A stretch of 40,252 nt of DNA from an uncultured Clostridia bacterium (GTDB taxonomy: Bacteria > Bacillota > Clostridia > TANB77 > CAG-508): positions 1 through 40,252 of the forward strand of contig CALXUX010000053.1 in NCBI GenBank assembly GCA_944391785.1. The letters run 5' to 3'. Position 1 is the stretch's first letter; each line of letters begins with the position of its first letter. Made by a program: the position numbers and the translations under genes. Below, piece by piece: positions 1 to 7,617 of this stretch. The notes beneath the pieces were generated by a model that saw only the letters and a list, made by a program, of their open reading frames with translations, was not told the origin of the DNA and searched no databases.

Positions 1-733
1 CTTCCCAAGTTATTTCATAGTCTATATTTCCTTTTGCCTCTGGTACTTTTTCCATTTCTACTTCTATTGTTTTTTCTGCTTGTTTTCCATCTTTACTTTC
101 TGCTATTACTTTTATGTAGTATTTTTCGGCTTGTCCTAATCCTTCGAATATGTATTCTCCTTCTTGGTTACTTCCTTTTTCTTCTAAGCTATTTTCACTT
201 GTTCCTATGTAGTAGTAATATGTTCCACCTTCCATTCTTAGTGCTTCTATTTTTATTTCTATTGTACTTGCTGTTTTTTCTACTACTATTATTTGCTTTA
301 TTCTTGGCTCTGTTATTTCTCCTTCTTCTACATAGTCTATTTTTATATGTTCTTGTTCTTCACTTATTTCATATATCTTTCCATCTACTTCTGCATAGTT
401 TTTTCCATCTTCTTCTTTTGTTGGAACTCCTTGCTCTTCTATGTAATTTAAATAATCTCCAAGTTCTATGTTATTTCCATTATTTTGCACAAATTCTTCT
501 GTAAATTGTTCTGTGTATATAAGTTGCAGTTTCTCTTTTCCTGCTGCTATTTCTGTTTGTAATTTGGCATTTTGGCTATTTTTTATTATTCCATTTTCTC
601 CTGTTAGGCTACTGATTCCTATTCCTGCTAGTATTATTAGTATTATTATTGTGATTATTAGTGCTATTAATGATATTCCTGTTTCTCTTTTTATTTGCTT
701 ATTTATTTGATTTTCTATTTGCCTTTTCACCAT
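1..733 (-). CDS. Pilin-leader surface protein with fibronectin-III-like domain (C-terminus beyond window)
   Basis: The frame is open from an ATG at 733 to the window edge, so about 244 residues are visible and the C-terminus is missing. An AAGGAGG Shine-Dalgarno lies 6 nt before the ATG. Residues 15-50 look like a prepilin-type leader: a basic stretch, a Gly, then ISLIALIITIIILIILAG, a single hydrophobic helix ending in SLTGENGII. The Glu normally at position 5 of mature pilins is Ala here, so it may be an anchored pseudopilin-like protein rather than a pilus subunit. From about residue 140 the sequence (IKQIIVVEKTASTIEIKIEA, then a Tyr-rich strand and GEYIFEGLGQAEKYYIKVIA) has the strand pattern of a fibronectin type III domain. 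A second protein with the same leader lies at 32376-34013. Surface location is inferred; the ligand is unknown. Confidence 0.75.
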   Translation of the reverse strand, partial: MVKRQIENQINKQIKRETGISLIALIITIIILIILAGIGISSLTGENGIIKNSQNAKLQTEIAAGKEKLQLIYTEQFTEEFVQNNGNNIELGDYLNYIEEQGVPTKEEDGKNYAEVDGKIYEISEEQEHIKIDYVEEGEITEPRIKQIIVVEKTASTIEIKIEALRMEGGTYYYYIGTSENSLEEKGSNQEGEYIFEGLGQAEKYYIKVIAESKDGKQAEKTIEVEMEKVPEAKGNIDYEITWE

Positions 734-1595
734 TTTTTCCTCCTTGGTTTTCATTAATTATATAACTTAAATTAAATTACTATAACTTATTTTTAATTGA
801 AAACATTTAGCTTTATGATTTTTTTTTTGAAAATTTTTTAATATTTTTTTATTCGCTTTTTTATTGTCATGTTTTTTGTTTTGTGATATAGTGTTTATAT
901 GTTTCAAGGGCATCTAATTAAGTTATATACTTAATTATAAATTCACAAATTCCCACTATATTATATGCATAAAAATTCTCCATATTACTTTTTATCTTAC
1001 AATACACTTTTTAATTATCTAAAAATCTATTACTAAATAAACTTTAATATACTCCCAAATAAATTCCTATTACAATTCTCAAGCTTTAGTAATAATCTTA
1101 ATTAAATACTCTATATTCCATTCAAAATTTCAAAATAAGCTTTTCATCAATTTATTTGAACTTAAATAATCTTAACAATTTTAATTTCTATACTAAATAC
1201 AAAATAATTATACCAATATGGTTACTTTTTATCAATAACTTTTTACTATTTTAAATGATATTATTACTGTAAAATAACTTATTTCTGTTTACAAACTATA
1301 ATTCCACATTACCTTCCAAACAGTATTACTAAAAATCATAAACCAAAACTTCATTCAACTTATACACAAAAAAATACCCAAAACTCAATTTTTCACAACC
1401 AATAATTAGTTTGTTCCATTTAAGATACAATTTTGATATTGTTGTATTACTCCATTTTCAATCAACAATTATTTTAGGTAATATTTTTTTTAACTTTTAC
1501 CTATTGGATAAATTGTTCTTTTACTATTATAATTTTGGCAATATTTCATATGTCTTTTTAACCAAGTTTTATAATATGACATATAGGAGGTTTGT
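734..1595. other. 862-bp gene-free AT-rich region
   Basis: No convincing gene is visible. A 62-codon open frame at 1411-1599 has no Shine-Dalgarno and looks like chance AT-rich translation. One short palindrome, TAATTAAGT/ACTTAATTA, occupies 915-937. The same ACTTAATTAT core recurs in the inverted repeats upstream of the other pilin-leader gene (34117-34310). A TATAAT at 1570-1575 may be the -10 element for the regulator that follows, but I see no good -35. Confidence 0.5.
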
Positions 1596-1991
1596 ATGAA
1601 ATTTAATGCAGATAAATTTAGTTACAGATTGTTATCTTTAATGGAAGAATACAACTTAACACAAAAGAAACTAGCAGAGCAAGTAGGAACAACTAATGTA
1701 ACAATTTCAAGATACATAAATGGAGACAGAGAACCTAGACTTGAAATTGCAACAAGACTTGCTAATGTTTTTAATGTCTCTATTGATTATTTACTTGGAA
1801 ATACTGAAAACAAAGAAATTAATCTAGATAATGGAAATATATATCTTGATCTAGCCAATACTTTAATAAAATTATACAAATTAGCTCCAAATGAAAAATT
1901 AACTCATGAACAAATTGAATCAGCCAAAAAATTATTACTTGCTGGAAAAGATCTTATTATTCCAAATAAAAATAAAAAGAAAAATGCTTAA
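1596..1991 (+). CDS. Xre/Cro-CI family transcriptional regulator
   Basis: This is a 131-residue protein with an N-terminal Cro/CI helix-turn-helix at about residues 8-65. The recognition region reads LTQKKLAEQVGTTNVTISRY followed by INGDREP and the typical ending VFNVSIDYLLGNTE. The remaining 65 residues are polar and helical, with a Lys/Asn-rich tail, and probably serve for dimerisation or effector contact. AGGAGG at 1585-1590 is well placed for the ATG. The gene stands alone between a long AT-rich gap and a strong terminator. Single small regulators of this kind often control themselves or a nearby element, but no operator or phage gene is visible here, so the target is unknown. Confidence 0.88.
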   Translation: MKFNADKFSYRLLSLMEEYNLTQKKLAEQVGTTNVTISRYINGDREPRLEIATRLANVFNVSIDYLLGNTENKEINLDNGNIYLDLANTLIKLYKLAPNEKLTHEQIESAKKLLLAGKDLIIPNKNKKKNA

Positions 1992-2014
1992 AATTATATA
2001 AGCAAACTTTTAAA

Positions 2015-2052
2015 AAATCCAATTGAAGAAAACACTTCAATTGGATTTTTTT
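2015..2052 (+). terminator. Rho-independent terminator of the Xre regulator
   Basis: A perfect 14-bp stem (AAATCCAATTGAAG with its complement at 2035-2048) encloses a 6-nt loop and runs into a T tract. Confidence 0.9.
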
Positions 2053-2182
2053 ATTGTATAGTATTGTATAGAAAAAATCGGTTCTATTTTGACCCCTTAA
2101 GTAGATTCTTTCGTATACAACAAGAAAAGTGTCCTTTAAAAAGACCCGCGTAAGCTTTACTCATGCATTTTCGCTACTTTTC

Positions 2183-3976
2183 TTATATATCTAATTTAAT
2201 ATGCACATCTTCAAGTTGTTTCTTAGTAACTTCTGAAGGTGCTCTCATTAACAAATCTCTTGCTCTTTTATTTTTTGGAAAAGCTATTACTTCTCTTATA
2301 TTATTTGAATTTTCTATTAACATTATCATTCTGTCTAGCCCTGGTGCTGCTCCTGCGTGTGGTGGTGTTCCATATTGAAATGCATTATATAGTGCTCCAA
2401 ATCTTTCTTTTACTTCCTCTTCTGTATAGCCTGCTATTTCAAATGCTTTTACCATTATTTCTGGATTATGGTTTCTTACAGCTCCTGATGCCATTTCATA
2501 TCCATTACATACTAAGTCATATTGATATGCAAGTATATTTAGTGGATCTTCATTTTCTAGTGCTTCCATTCCACCTTGTGGCATTGAAAATGGGTTGTGG
2601 CTAAAGTCTATTTTTCCTTCATCTGATAATTCATACATTGGAAAGTCTACTATAAAACAAAATCTATATACGTCTTTTTCTAATAAGTCTAATTTTTTTC
2701 CTAGTTCTATTCTTATAAGTCCTGCAATTTTTTGAGCCTTTTCAAATTCGTCTGCTATGAAAAACATCGCTGAACCATTTTGTAGACCGTATTCTTCTAT
2801 TAGTTTTTGTTTCATTTCTTCTGTTATAAATTTTGAAATTCCACCTTGAAGAATTCCATCTTGTTCTAATTTTGCCCAAGCTAAGCCTTTTGCTCCCACT
2901 TCTTCTGTTTTTGCAAATTCTGTCATTTTATCGAAGAATTTTCTTCCTTGCTCTGCTCCGTTTGGAACAATTATTATTTTTACTGTTTTTTCTTCAAATG
3001 CTTTAAATTCTGATTTTTTAAATAGTTTTGTTACATCTTGTATTATTAGTGGGTTTCTAAGATCTGGTTTGTCTATACCGTATTTTTCCATTGCTTCTTT
3101 GTATGGTATTCTTATAAATGGCCCTTTATCTGCTTTCCAGTTTGAGAATTTTTCAAAAACTTCTGGTATTACTTTTTCTATTACATTAAATACATCTTCT
3201 TGTGTTGCAAAACTCATTTCAAAGTCTAGTTGGTAAAATTCTCCTGGTGCTCTGTCTGCTCTTGGGTCTTCATCTCTAAAACATGGCGCTATTTGATAGT
3301 ATTTGTCAAAACCTGATACCATTAACAATTGTTTAAATTGTTGTGGTGCTTGGGGAAGAGCATAGAATTCTCCTGGATTTAGTCTGCTAGGTACTAAATA
3401 GTCTCTTGCTCCTTCTGGAGAAGAGTTTGCAAGTATTGGTGTTTGTATTTCTGTGAAACCTAATTCGTCCATTTTGTCTCTGAATGCTTTTATTATTTTT
3501 GAACGCATTAGGATATTGTTATGTAATTTTTCATTTCTTAGGTCTAAAAATCTATATTCTAGTCTTAAGTCTTCTCTTACTTCTTGTTCTGTGTTTATTT
3601 CAAATGGTAATACATTTTTACATTTTCCTAAAATTTCTATTTTACTTGCTATTACTTCTATTTCTCCGGTTTTCATTTTAGGGTTCTTGTTGCTTCTTTC
3701 AACAACTGTTCCCTCTATGTGAATACAGCTTTCTGTTGTTATTTGCTTTATTTTTATATTTTTGTCTTGGTTTACTTTATTTTGCTCTGTTTCTTCTTCG
3801 GTTTGCTCATTTTGTATTTGCTCATTTATAACTATTTGTGTGATTCCAAATTCATCCCTTAAATCTATAAATGTCATTCCTCCTAGGTTTCTTATCTTCT
3901 GCACCCATCCTGCAAGCTCTACTTTTTTATTTATATCATTTTTTGTTAATTCGCCACAGTTTTTAGTTCTATACAT
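2183..3976 (-). CDS. aspS: Aspartate--tRNA ligase
   Basis: A class II aminoacyl-tRNA synthetase of 597 residues, the usual length for bacterial AspRS; it charges tRNA-Asp in the cytoplasm. An N-terminal OB-fold anticodon-binding domain (about 1-115) is followed by the catalytic core interrupted by a GAD-type insertion. Motif 2 is at about 228-250 (PCFRDEDPRADRAPGEFYQL) and motif 3 at about 545-555 (GLDRMIMLIE). The RAPGEF variant in place of the common RQPEF resembles the form I associate with alphaproteobacterial AspRS. A Glu/Asn/Gln-rich insertion at about 53-75 lies inside the OB domain. The ATG at 3976 has GGAGG upstream. The leader from the promoter at 4008-4036 is too short for a T-box, so control by tRNA charging is unlikely. 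Confidence 0.95.
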   Translation of the reverse strand: MYRTKNCGELTKNDINKKVELAGWVQKIRNLGGMTFIDLRDEFGITQIVINEQIQNEQTEEETEQNKVNQDKNIKIKQITTESCIHIEGTVVERSNKNPKMKTGEIEVIASKIEILGKCKNVLPFEINTEQEVREDLRLEYRFLDLRNEKLHNNILMRSKIIKAFRDKMDELGFTEIQTPILANSSPEGARDYLVPSRLNPGEFYALPQAPQQFKQLLMVSGFDKYYQIAPCFRDEDPRADRAPGEFYQLDFEMSFATQEDVFNVIEKVIPEVFEKFSNWKADKGPFIRIPYKEAMEKYGIDKPDLRNPLIIQDVTKLFKKSEFKAFEEKTVKIIIVPNGAEQGRKFFDKMTEFAKTEEVGAKGLAWAKLEQDGILQGGISKFITEEMKQKLIEEYGLQNGSAMFFIADEFEKAQKIAGLIRIELGKKLDLLEKDVYRFCFIVDFPMYELSDEGKIDFSHNPFSMPQGGMEALENEDPLNILAYQYDLVCNGYEMASGAVRNHNPEIMVKAFEIAGYTEEEVKERFGALYNAFQYGTPPHAGAAPGLDRMIMLIENSNNIREVIAFPKNKRARDLLMRAPSEVTKKQLEDVHIKLDI

Positions 3977-4007
3977 TGCTATTCCTCCATTTATTTTTTA
4001 TTTATAG

Positions 4008-4036
4008 ATTTTAACATAGGTTTATAGTTTTTTCAA
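4008..4036 (-). promoter_or_regulatory. Candidate SigA promoter of aspS
   Basis: On the minus strand, TTGAAA (4036-4031), a 17-bp spacer and TAAAAT (4013-4008) precede a leader of about 25 nt. Confidence 0.6.
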
Positions 4037-4210
4037 GTTTTTTCCTGTTTTTACCTTTTCCTGTCTTTACCTTTTCTTAATGTTTTCATTAATCTTTACC
4101 TTTTTTAATTGTTTTACTTTCGACTAGAGAGATTAATAAAATTAAAATCTTAATTTTATTAAATATTATAAATTATATAAAACAACTATTTAGATTATAA
4201 ATTGTAATTA

Positions 4211-4239
4211 TGAACTTTAAGGAATGTCCCTAAAGTTCA
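4211..4239. repeat. REP-like palindrome, copy A
   Basis: A 29-bp imperfect palindrome: TGAACTTTAAGG, then a GGAATGTCCC-type centre, then CCTAAAGTTCA. It is the same family as copies at 9303, 27580, 27635 and 27688. It lies in a divergent intergenic gap, so here it is not a simple shared terminator. Confidence 0.8.
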
Positions 4240-4330
4240 AATTTTCTTATAAGTAATAATAAAAATTATTGCATTATATCAATTTTAATGCTATTATAAA
4301 AACATAATTAAAAAGTAAGAGGTAGAACAT

Positions 4331-5275
4331 ATGAAAGAAGAATTTGATTTTTATGATCCGACCAGTCTAAAGTCATATAATTTAGACAAAACTATGCAAT
4401 ATCAATTAAATATTTTAGGTAGTTTAGATGTTTTCACAAGAAAGCATTGTGAAAATGTTGCAAATTTAACTTGCCGTATTTGCGAAAAATTGCATTGTCA
4501 GAAGGGGTTTATTGAGTATTGTACTATTTGTGCATATTTGCATGATATTGGTAAACAGTTTATCCCTCAAGAAATTTTGCAAAAACCTGGTAAATTAACT
4601 GATGAAGAATATGAAATTATGAAAACACATACTACTATAGGATATAATATTTGTATGAATGACCCTAAATTAAGGCCTTATGCTGCAGGTCCAATTTACC
4701 ACCATGAAGCTTTAAATGGAACTGGATATCCTAAAGGTCTTACAAAAAAAGATATTCCTTATGAAGGTCAGATTATTCGTGTTGCTGATGAATATGATGC
4801 AATTGTTAGCAAAAGGCAATATAAGACACATATTGGTATAACAGATACTTTAAAAATTATTATTGAAAATACAAAACCCCTTCAAGAGGTTAAAAAATCT
4901 GATGCTTTAAAAGTTATGACTGAAAATTCAAAACTTGGAAAAGACAACCCTATAATTGTAAAAGCTTTAATTTCTGTTGTTATTGATGATATTGAATATG
5001 AAATAAGTTGTACTTTTGACTATGTTAAGTCTTTAAAAGATAATATTAAAAGATTAACTGAAGTAGAAAAATATGAAGAAAAAATGAATAAGGCAAAAAC
5101 TGATAAAAAGAAAAATTATTATTTAGAAGGTATGAAGATATTTTTGGAAAAGAATGAGACTCCAGAAAATTATCATCAAATTTTAACAGAGTATCGCGAA
5201 AGTTATGAAAGACGTAAAAAAGCAATTGATACTTTGTTTGATGAAATTAAGATTATTAAAAAATTGAAAGTTTAA
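4331..5275 (+). CDS. HD-GYP domain protein, probable cyclic-di-GMP phosphodiesterase
   Basis: A 314-residue soluble protein. The HD-GYP signature is complete: His39, His71-Asp72 (AYLHDIGKQ), His100, HHE at 124-126, GYP at 132-134 (NGTGYPKGL) and the late Asp153 (RVADEYDAIV). These residues bind the metal centre that hydrolyses cyclic-di-GMP in the family. No receiver, PAS or membrane domain precedes it; the N-terminal 35 residues are short and polar. Residues 160-314 are Lys/Glu-rich and largely helical, probably a dimerisation or partner-binding tail. GAGGTAG lies before the ATG. It is monocistronic and closed by a strong terminator. No diguanylate cyclase is in the window, so the signalling partner is unknown. 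Confidence 0.88.
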   Translation: MKEEFDFYDPTSLKSYNLDKTMQYQLNILGSLDVFTRKHCENVANLTCRICEKLHCQKGFIEYCTICAYLHDIGKQFIPQEILQKPGKLTDEEYEIMKTHTTIGYNICMNDPKLRPYAAGPIYHHEALNGTGYPKGLTKKDIPYEGQIIRVADEYDAIVSKRQYKTHIGITDTLKIIIENTKPLQEVKKSDALKVMTENSKLGKDNPIIVKALISVVIDDIEYEISCTFDYVKSLKDNIKRLTEVEKYEEKMNKAKTDKKKNYYLEGMKIFLEKNETPENYHQILTEYRESYERRKKAIDTLFDEIKIIKKLKV

Positions 5276-5286
5276 AAATTTAGTAT

Positions 5287-5334
5287 AACAAAGCTAGATA
5301 TCTTAGATTATAAGGTATCTAGCTTTGTTTTATT
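5287..5334 (+). terminator. Terminator after the HD-GYP gene
   Basis: A 14-bp perfect stem (AACAAAGCTAGATA, 5287-5300, with its complement at 5316-5329) encloses a short AT loop and is followed by T-rich sequence. Confidence 0.88.
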
Positions 5335-5451
5335 TAAAACAATTGTATATAAGTAATATGTATTATTTTTTTGTGAATGTCTATTTTTTATGGTTAATAT
5401 CTTTTATGTTTTGATGAATATTTATTTTTTATGGTTAATATTCTTTATTTT

Positions 5452-6195
5452 TTATGAATGTTTATTATCTTTTTTATCAGTAATTATATCTTTTATTACT
5501 TCACCTGCCATAATTAAACCTGCAACCGATGGTACAAATGAAATACTTCCTATAACTTTATTGTTTTGGTTTTCAGCGTCATTTTCTATTTTTTTAGGTT
5601 CTTCTTCTGAATATACTACTTTTAAATCTTTTATATTTCTTTTTTTCAATTCTTTTCTCATTATTTTAGATAGTGGACAGACAGATGTTTTATATATATC
5701 TGTGACTTTAAATTTTGTGGGATCTAGTTTGTTTCCTGTTCCCATTGCAGATATGATTGGTACATTTATTTGTTTTGCTTTTTCTATTAGTTTTATTTTT
5801 GTGGTAATTGTGTCTACAGCATCTATTACATAATCGTAGGTTTGGTTTATTAAGTTTTCTTCAGGTTGATTTTCTTCTTTGTTGTAAATAGTTTCGACAA
5901 TTGCTTTTTCATTTATGTCTAGTATTCTGTTTTTCATTACTTCTACTTTATATTTTCCAATTGTAGCATTGAGTGCATGAAGTTGTCTGTTTAAATTTGT
6001 TATATCTATTACATCATAATCTACTAAAGTCATTTTTCCAATTCCTGCTCTTGCTAATGCTTCAGCACAAAATGAACCTACTCCTCCTATTCCAAATATT
6101 ATTATTTTTGTACTTTTTAATTTTTCTACATTTTCTTTTCCTATTAGTAATTGCTCTCTTTCAAATTGGTTCATTTCTATCAATTTACCTCTCAT
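5452..6195 (-). CDS. tcdA: ThiF/E1-family enzyme, probable tRNA t6A dehydratase TcdA
   Basis: An E1-like adenylating enzyme of up to 247 residues. The nucleotide-binding glycine loop IIIFGIGGVGSFCAEALARA is at about 31-50, followed by LVDYDVIDITNLNRQL, with the acidic residue and NRQ arginine used for ATP in ThiF/MoeB/TcdA proteins. The length and the C-terminal VIGSISFVPSVAGLIMAGEV match the TcdA/CsdL branch, which cyclises threonylcarbamoyladenosine (t6A) in tRNA in an ATP-dependent dehydration. No CsdA or CsdE partner is adjacent. The ATG at 6195 lies about 13 nt from the predicted transcription start with no ribosome site. The ATG at 6174 (MNQFERE), with AGAGGT upstream, may be the true start. 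Assignment as TcdA rather than another ThiF member is likely, not certain. Confidence 0.85.
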   Translation of the reverse strand: MRGKLIEMNQFEREQLLIGKENVEKLKSTKIIIFGIGGVGSFCAEALARAGIGKMTLVDYDVIDITNLNRQLHALNATIGKYKVEVMKNRILDINEKAIVETIYNKEENQPEENLINQTYDYVIDAVDTITTKIKLIEKAKQINVPIISAMGTGNKLDPTKFKVTDIYKTSVCPLSKIMRKELKKRNIKDLKVVYSEEEPKKIENDAENQNNKVIGSISFVPSVAGLIMAGEVIKDIITDKKDNKHS

Positions 6196-6214
6196 TAATA
6201 AATATTTATATTAG

Positions 6215-6243
6215 ATTATATATGTAATTTTGCTTTTTTTCAA
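6215..6243 (-). promoter_or_regulatory. Probable SigA promoter of tcdA
   Basis: On the minus strand, TTGAAA (6243-6238), a 17-bp spacer and a consensus TATAAT (6220-6215) lie just upstream of the gene. Confidence 0.7.
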
Positions 6244-6249
6244 TACTTA

Positions 6250-6343
6250 TCAACTAGATTGACATATTTGTTTTGTATATATGTCAATGATGTGAAACAA
6301 ACTTTTATAAAAAAATTCAACTAGATTGACATATTTGTTTTGT
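6250..6343. repeat. Two exact 27-bp direct repeats
   Basis: The same 27 bases (starting TCAACTAGATTGACATATTT) occur at 6250-6276 and 6317-6343, 67 bp apart. The first copy also forms an inverted repeat with downstream sequence (TTGACATAT at 6259-6267, ATATGTCAA at 6279-6287). They lie 7-100 bp upstream of the tcdA -35, a position suited to regulator binding, though a remnant of a repeat element is equally possible. Confidence 0.8.
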
Positions 6344-6551
6344 CCATTTTTGGTATGCTTGCAATATTAATTAGTTCTTTTTCGTTAGAAATTTCTGTTT
6401 ATTCCTTCTTATTTTCACTTGTATCCTACTTTTAGATTTTTAATTATATCTAGATTTATTTTATATTTCAAAAATATTAGTTATCTATTACATAAAAACT
6501 TAAGTTTTCTTTGAAGTTATCTTTAATTTTCTATTTAATTTATAACCTAAT

Positions 6552-6923
6552 TTAATCCTGCCCCTTTAAAACCAACATTCCCCCATCTTTTAATTTATAA
6601 GTTACAATTTCCATACCATTTTCATCTTTCTGCACATTTACGACTTCGACTTCGACTTCTTTATTTATTTGCTCTTCTACCATGCTTTTAACTTTTTCTT
6701 TAATAGTTTTTGTTATTTCTCCATTACTTGCTGCATCTACTGTAAAGAGAGAACCTGTGAATAACAATATAATTGCAGCCACTAAACCAATTATTTTTCT
6801 TTTTTGATTTATTTTCATTTTATATTCCTCCTCTAAATTGGATATAGTTATTTTTTCCTTTACATTTTTTAAAATATTTTGTATATTATCATAATTTAAA
6901 TATTGCTTATCTTGGTTATTCAT
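6552..6923 (-). CDS. Probable membrane-bound anti-sigma or sigma-partner protein
   Basis: A 123-residue protein whose ATG lies two bases after the stop of the upstream sigma factor, so the two are translationally coupled. Residues 1-42 are charged and helical (cytoplasmic side), residues 43-63 form one hydrophobic segment (KIIGLVAAIILLFTGSLFTV), and the C-terminal part (64-123, SNGEITKTIKEKVKSMVEEQ and a Val/Lys-rich strand pattern) would face outside. This layout, with a cytoplasmic domain that could hold the sigma factor and an external sensor, is that of single-pass anti-sigma factors, although I see no zinc-binding ZAS motif. Function is inferred from layout and position. Confidence 0.7.
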   Translation of the reverse strand: MNNQDKQYLNYDNIQNILKNVKEKITISNLEEEYKMKINQKRKIIGLVAAIILLFTGSLFTVDAASNGEITKTIKEKVKSMVEEQINKEVEVEVVNVQKDENGMEIVTYKLKDGGMLVLKGQD

Positions 6924-6925
6924 AA

Positions 6926-7453
6926 CTACATCCCTCTTTTCTTTAAAATTTTTCTTAATTTTTTTCTTATTCTATATAAAGTTACTTTAACTTTGCTTTC
7001 AGATATCTTAAATTCGTTTGCAATTTCTTTGATTTTTTTACCTTTATAATAGTAATTAATTAAAATTTCATATTCATTACTTTCTAACTTTTTTATTTCT
7101 TGCACTAATTGCTCAAAATCCTCATTTTTTTCTAAGATTGATTCTGTGCTTTTTTCTGTATGTAAAAAATTTTGAAAATCATCTATATCACATTCTACTT
7201 TGGATGTTTTTTTAACTTTTTTTAATTTTATTTTTATTACATTTTTTGTAATTCCTGCAATATATGATTTTATATCTTTATTTTGGTCTATTATATTTTG
7301 GTTTTGCCATAATATAAAAAACACATCTGAAATTATTTCTTCTTTATCTTCTATAGTAAGTAATTGTTTTACTGTGTTATTTATTATTGTATAAACATAA
7401 TTACTATATTTTTTTATCATTTTTTCAATGTCAAAACTGTTATTACTTTTCAA
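6926..7453 (-). CDS. ECF-type RNA polymerase sigma factor
   Basis: A 175-residue protein with the two domains of extracytoplasmic-function sigma factors. Region 2 lies at about 10-80 (KYSNYVYTIINNTV, then EEIISDVFFILWQN and IKSYIAGITKNVI). Region 4 lies at about 115-170 (LESNEYEILINYYYKGKKIK followed by EIANEFKISESKVKVTLYRI), a helix-turn-helix for -35 recognition. The start at 7453 appears to be TTG, with AAGGAG about 13 nt upstream; an internal ATG at residue 11 is the alternative. It is the first gene of a two-gene unit with its membrane partner. No obvious target promoter or recognisable regulon is in the window. Confidence 0.88.
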   Translation of the reverse strand: MKSNNSFDIEKMIKKYSNYVYTIINNTVKQLLTIEDKEEIISDVFFILWQNQNIIDQNKDIKSYIAGITKNVIKIKLKKVKKTSKVECDIDDFQNFLHTEKSTESILEKNEDFEQLVQEIKKLESNEYEILINYYYKGKKIKEIANEFKISESKVKVTLYRIRKKLRKILKKRGM

Positions 7454-7578
7454 TTTAGATCTAAATCTCCTTATTTAAGATATCTATTTATATATTAACC
7501 ATTTTTTCACTTTGGTTACAACTTTCTTATAAATAAAATTTTTTTCTTTCTTAGATTTACTTGCTTGCTTAAAAATAG

Positions 7579-7584
7579 TATAAT
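7579..7584 (+). promoter_or_regulatory. Candidate -10 box for the FAD protein gene
   Basis: TATAAT at 7579-7584 has a weak TTTACT 17 bp upstream (7556-7561). It lies about 35 bp before the ATG at 7618, which has TTGGAG as ribosome site. Confidence 0.5.
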
Positions 7585-7617
7585 ATTAATTATAAAATAA
7601 AAAATTGGAGTTTTGAC

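Larger units (their letters stand above)
3977..4330. other. Divergent intergenic region between aspS and the HD-GYP gene
   Basis: This holds the aspS promoter (4008-4036), a run of degenerate TTTACCTTTTC-type repeats at about 4035-4110, and one copy of the interspersed palindrome (4211-4239). AT-rich sequence before 4331 has TATAA-like elements but no clear -35. Confidence 0.55.
6196..6551. other. Intergenic region with tcdA promoter and a duplicated 27-bp element
   Basis: It contains the tcdA promoter and two copies of a 27-bp direct repeat just upstream of it. I see no coding sequence; the rest (6345-6551) is plain AT-rich DNA. Confidence 0.6.

Noticed and set aside
34..504. Plus-strand open frames rich in Leu/Phe at 34-504, 5390-5833, 12116-12589, 33244-33798 and similar
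   Set aside because: They are mirror images of AT-rich coding on the minus strand, with no ribosome site and no recognisable domain.
1411..1599. 62-codon open frame before the Xre gene
   Set aside because: No ribosome site; Phe/Tyr/Leu composition is expected of random AT-rich DNA.
6259..6290. TTGACA in the duplicated element as a rightward promoter
   Set aside because: No -10 at 16-18 bp in either copy, and no rightward gene follows.
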